Source: an uncultured Collinsella sp. (lineage in GTDB: Bacteria; Actinomycetota; Coriobacteriia; Coriobacteriales; Coriobacteriaceae). Taken from it: a stretch of 41,342 nt of DNA. A program made the translations under genes and the position numbers. The notes beneath the pieces are model-generated. The model ran no database searches. It was not told the origin of the DNA and saw only the letters and a program-made list of their open reading frames with translations. The stretch lies in assembly GCA_958413765.1 (NCBI GenBank), contig CATYVH010000015.1:1-41342 (forward strand). Direction: 5' to 3'. Numbering within the stretch: the first letter of the stretch is position 1; the number at the start of each line of letters is the position of its first letter. Of this stretch, positions 39,349-41,342 are shown piece after piece.

Positions 39349-41342
39349 GTGGCAAACGAAAACGATTACGATGGCGGCGAGATTAAGATTCTCGAAGGTC
39401 TCGAGGCCGTTCGTAAGCGCCCGGGCATGTATATCGGCTCGACGAGCGCCAGCGGTCTGCATCACCTGGTGTGGGAGATCGTTGACAACTCCGTCGACGA
39501 GGCCATGGCCGGTTTCTGCACCGAGATCCAGGTGACGGTCCACGCCGACAACTCCATCACGGTCGTCGACAACGGGCGCGGCATCCCCGTCGACGAGCAC
39601 CCTGTTAAAAAGATCCCGACGCTCGAGGTCGTCATGACGATCTTGCACGCCGGCGGTAAGTTCGATAACTCGGCCTATAAGGTCTCGGGCGGCCTGCACG
39701 GCGTGGGCATCTCCGTCGTCAACGCACTGTCCAAGCGCGTGGTCGTTCAGGTTCGTCGCGATGGCAACACCTACGAGATGGAGTTCTCGCGCGGCAAGAC
39801 CGTCAAGAAGATGGAGGTCGTGGGCACCTCGGATTCGACGGGTACCACCGTCACCTTCTGGCCCGACGACGAGATCTTCGAGACCTGCATCTACGATTTC
39901 GATACGCTGTACAACCGTCTGCAGGAGACGGCGTTCCTCAATAAGAACCTCAAAATCGTGCTGACCGACGAGCGCGAGGCGACTCCCCACGTGGAGGAGT
40001 TTTGCTACGAGGGCGGCATCGTCGACTTCGTCAAGTTTCTCAACGAGGGCAAGGACGTCCCTGAGGCCTTTAAGGAGCCCATCTACATCGAGGGCAAATC
40101 GGATCCGGACGCGCCTGTGGCCAAGATGGGCGAGGTTGAGGTTTCCCTGCAGTGGAATAGCGGCTACGGCGAGAACGTCATGTCGTTCGCCAACGACATC
40201 TACACTCCCGAGGGCGGCATGCACCTTGAGGGCTTCCGCACCGCGCTCACCCGCGTGATCAACGACTACGCGCGCAAACAGAACCTGCTCAAGGAAAAAG
40301 ACGCCAACCTGACCGGCGACGATGTGCGCGAGGGCCTTTCGGCCGTTATCTCGGTCAAGCTGCCCGATCCGCAGTTTGAGGGCCAGACCAAGGCAAAGCT
40401 CGGTAGCTCCTATATGCGCGCGCTCACGCTCAAGATCGTGACCGACGGCCTCGCCGATTACTTGGAGGAGCATCCCAAGCCCGCCCGCGAGATCGTCAAG
40501 AAGGCGCAACAGGCCTGCAAGGCGCGCAACGCCGCCCGCAAGGCGCGCGAGGCGACCCGCCGCAAGAGCCTGCTCGAGACGGCGTCCCTGCCCGGTAAGC
40601 TCGCTGACTGCTCGGTGCGCGATGCCGAGCTGACCGAGCTCTTCATCGTAGAGGGCGACTCGGCAGGCGGTTCGGCCAAGGACGGCCGTCGCCGAGACAT
40701 CCAGGCGATTCTGCCCCTGCGCGGCAAGATTCTGAACGTCGAACGCGTTGGTGACCATCGCGCGTTCTCGAGCGACACCATCCAGTCGCTGATTACCGCG
40801 ATCGGCTGCGGTGTCACGACGAGTGCCGGCGACGGCGGCGACTTCGATATCACTAAGGCTCGCTACCACAAGATCATCATCATGACCGATGCAGACGTCG
40901 ACGGTGCGCATATCCGCATCCTGCTGCTGACGTTCTTCTACAAGTACATGCGTCCGCTGATCGATGCCGGCTACGTCTATGTTGCCTGTCCGCCCATCTT
41001 TGGCATCAAGGTGCGCAACAAGATCCACTACGTGTATCCCAACGGCCGCCAGCCCGAAGACGAGATCCTGCGCGACACCATCCAGGGTCTGGGACTGAAC
41101 CCCGACGATAACGACGAGGACGGCAAGGCCAAGGACGGCAAGATCACCAAAAAGCGCAAGGGCTATACCGTCCAGCGCTACAAGGGCCTGGGCGAGATGG
41201 ACCCCAAGCAGCTTGCCTCGACGACGATGGACCCCAAGACCCGCATTCTGCAGCGTGTGTCGATCGAGGACGCCGTGGTGGCAGACCGCGCCGTGCGCGA
41301 GCTGATGGGTTCCGAGGTCGGCTATCGCCGCGAGTACATTGA
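39349..41342 (+). CDS. gyrB: DNA gyrase subunit B (partial, cut by window end)
   Basis: 664 codons visible and no stop before the edge. The GHKL ATPase part has LEAVRKRPGMYIGSTSASGL, the N box VWEIVDNSVDEAMAG, VVDNGRGIP and VSGGLHGVGISVVNALS. The TOPRIM part has ELFIVEGDSAGGSAK, LPLRGKILNVE and MTDADVDGAHIR. The C-terminal GyrB-specific YKGLGEMDPKQLASTTMD and the conserved last block have begun. An insertion rich in Asp/Lys lies just before KGYTVQRYKGLGE. Start GTG with GGAGG three to four bases upstream. Its own transcription unit after the dciA terminator; gyrA presumably follows. Confidence 0.97.
   Translation, partial: MANENDYDGGEIKILEGLEAVRKRPGMYIGSTSASGLHHLVWEIVDNSVDEAMAGFCTEIQVTVHADNSITVVDNGRGIPVDEHPVKKIPTLEVVMTILHAGGKFDNSAYKVSGGLHGVGISVVNALSKRVVVQVRRDGNTYEMEFSRGKTVKKMEVVGTSDSTGTTVTFWPDDEIFETCIYDFDTLYNRLQETAFLNKNLKIVLTDEREATPHVEEFCYEGGIVDFVKFLNEGKDVPEAFKEPIYIEGKSDPDAPVAKMGEVEVSLQWNSGYGENVMSFANDIYTPEGGMHLEGFRTALTRVINDYARKQNLLKEKDANLTGDDVREGLSAVISVKLPDPQFEGQTKAKLGSSYMRALTLKIVTDGLADYLEEHPKPAREIVKKAQQACKARNAARKAREATRRKSLLETASLPGKLADCSVRDAELTELFIVEGDSAGGSAKDGRRRDIQAILPLRGKILNVERVGDHRAFSSDTIQSLITAIGCGVTTSAGDGGDFDITKARYHKIIIMTDADVDGAHIRILLLTFFYKYMRPLIDAGYVYVACPPIFGIKVRNKIHYVYPNGRQPEDEILRDTIQGLGLNPDDNDEDGKAKDGKITKKRKGYTVQRYKGLGEMDPKQLASTTMDPKTRILQRVSIEDAVVADRAVRELMGSEVGYRREYI

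Noticed and set aside
39298..41028. Long minus-strand open frame across gyrB
   Set aside because: It lies opposite gyrB, which shows all gyrase motifs; no motif or ribosome binding site supports the antisense frame.

Overview
The window looks like the replication-origin region of a high-GC actinobacterium of class Coriobacteriia, most likely Collinsella or a close relative. That placement is inferred from recognised protein families and gene order, not from a database search. The landmarks are the block rpmH-rnpA-yidD-yidC-jag-rsmG-parA-parB reading left and ATPase gene-dnaA-dnaN-recF-dciA-gyrB reading right. Strand choice switches at about 32.9 kb, as expected where two replication forks diverge.

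Layout. 1-1.6 kb: a lower-GC patch with a TraX-family membrane protein, bounded by fragments of tRNA 3' ends and their terminators, next to tRNA-Lys(UUU); it resembles an old tRNA-associated island. 1.6-12.7 kb, all on the minus strand: an M29 aminopeptidase, a small membrane protein, purC, a histidine kinase/response regulator pair, a Tat-exported lipoprotein with a TSCPD-domain protein, a membrane diguanylate cyclase coupled to a membrane-anchored solute-binding protein, and purB. 12.8-13.25 kb: tRNA-Gly(CCC) followed by tandem repeats derived from its own 3' end. 13.5-17 kb: a large sortase-anchored adhesin with a thioester domain and CnaB/SpaA repeats. 17-20.5 kb: a small membrane protein and a 1058-residue membrane protein in which an M28 peptidase-like fold is split by a very long disordered acidic segment. 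20.6-25.5 kb: a pair of WYL regulators resembling PafB/PafC, facing an exonuclease-DinG-type helicase. 25.5-27.6 kb: ddl and rlmN.

27.7-33.1 kb is the left arm of the origin: a small protein overlapping parB, parA, three perfect parS sites, rsmG, and the jag-yidC-yidD-rnpA-rpmH operon with a strong promoter and terminator. 33.1-41.3 kb is the right arm: a GHKL ATPase/winged-helix protein of unknown role directly upstream of dnaA, then dnaA, dnaN, recF, dciA and a gyrB cut by the window edge. Putative DnaA boxes of an unusual form (TTTTCAACA, often followed by GG) lie on both sides of the ATPase-dnaA pair. Beside dnaN there is also an AT-rich tract with a run of DnaA-trio-like triplets. This suggests a bipartite oriC.

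The most interesting candidates are the origin with atypical boxes and a matching change in the DnaA signature, the ATPase/winged-helix gene embedded in it, the tRNA-3'-derived repeat modules, the split M28-like protein, and the solute-binding protein/diguanylate cyclase pair.
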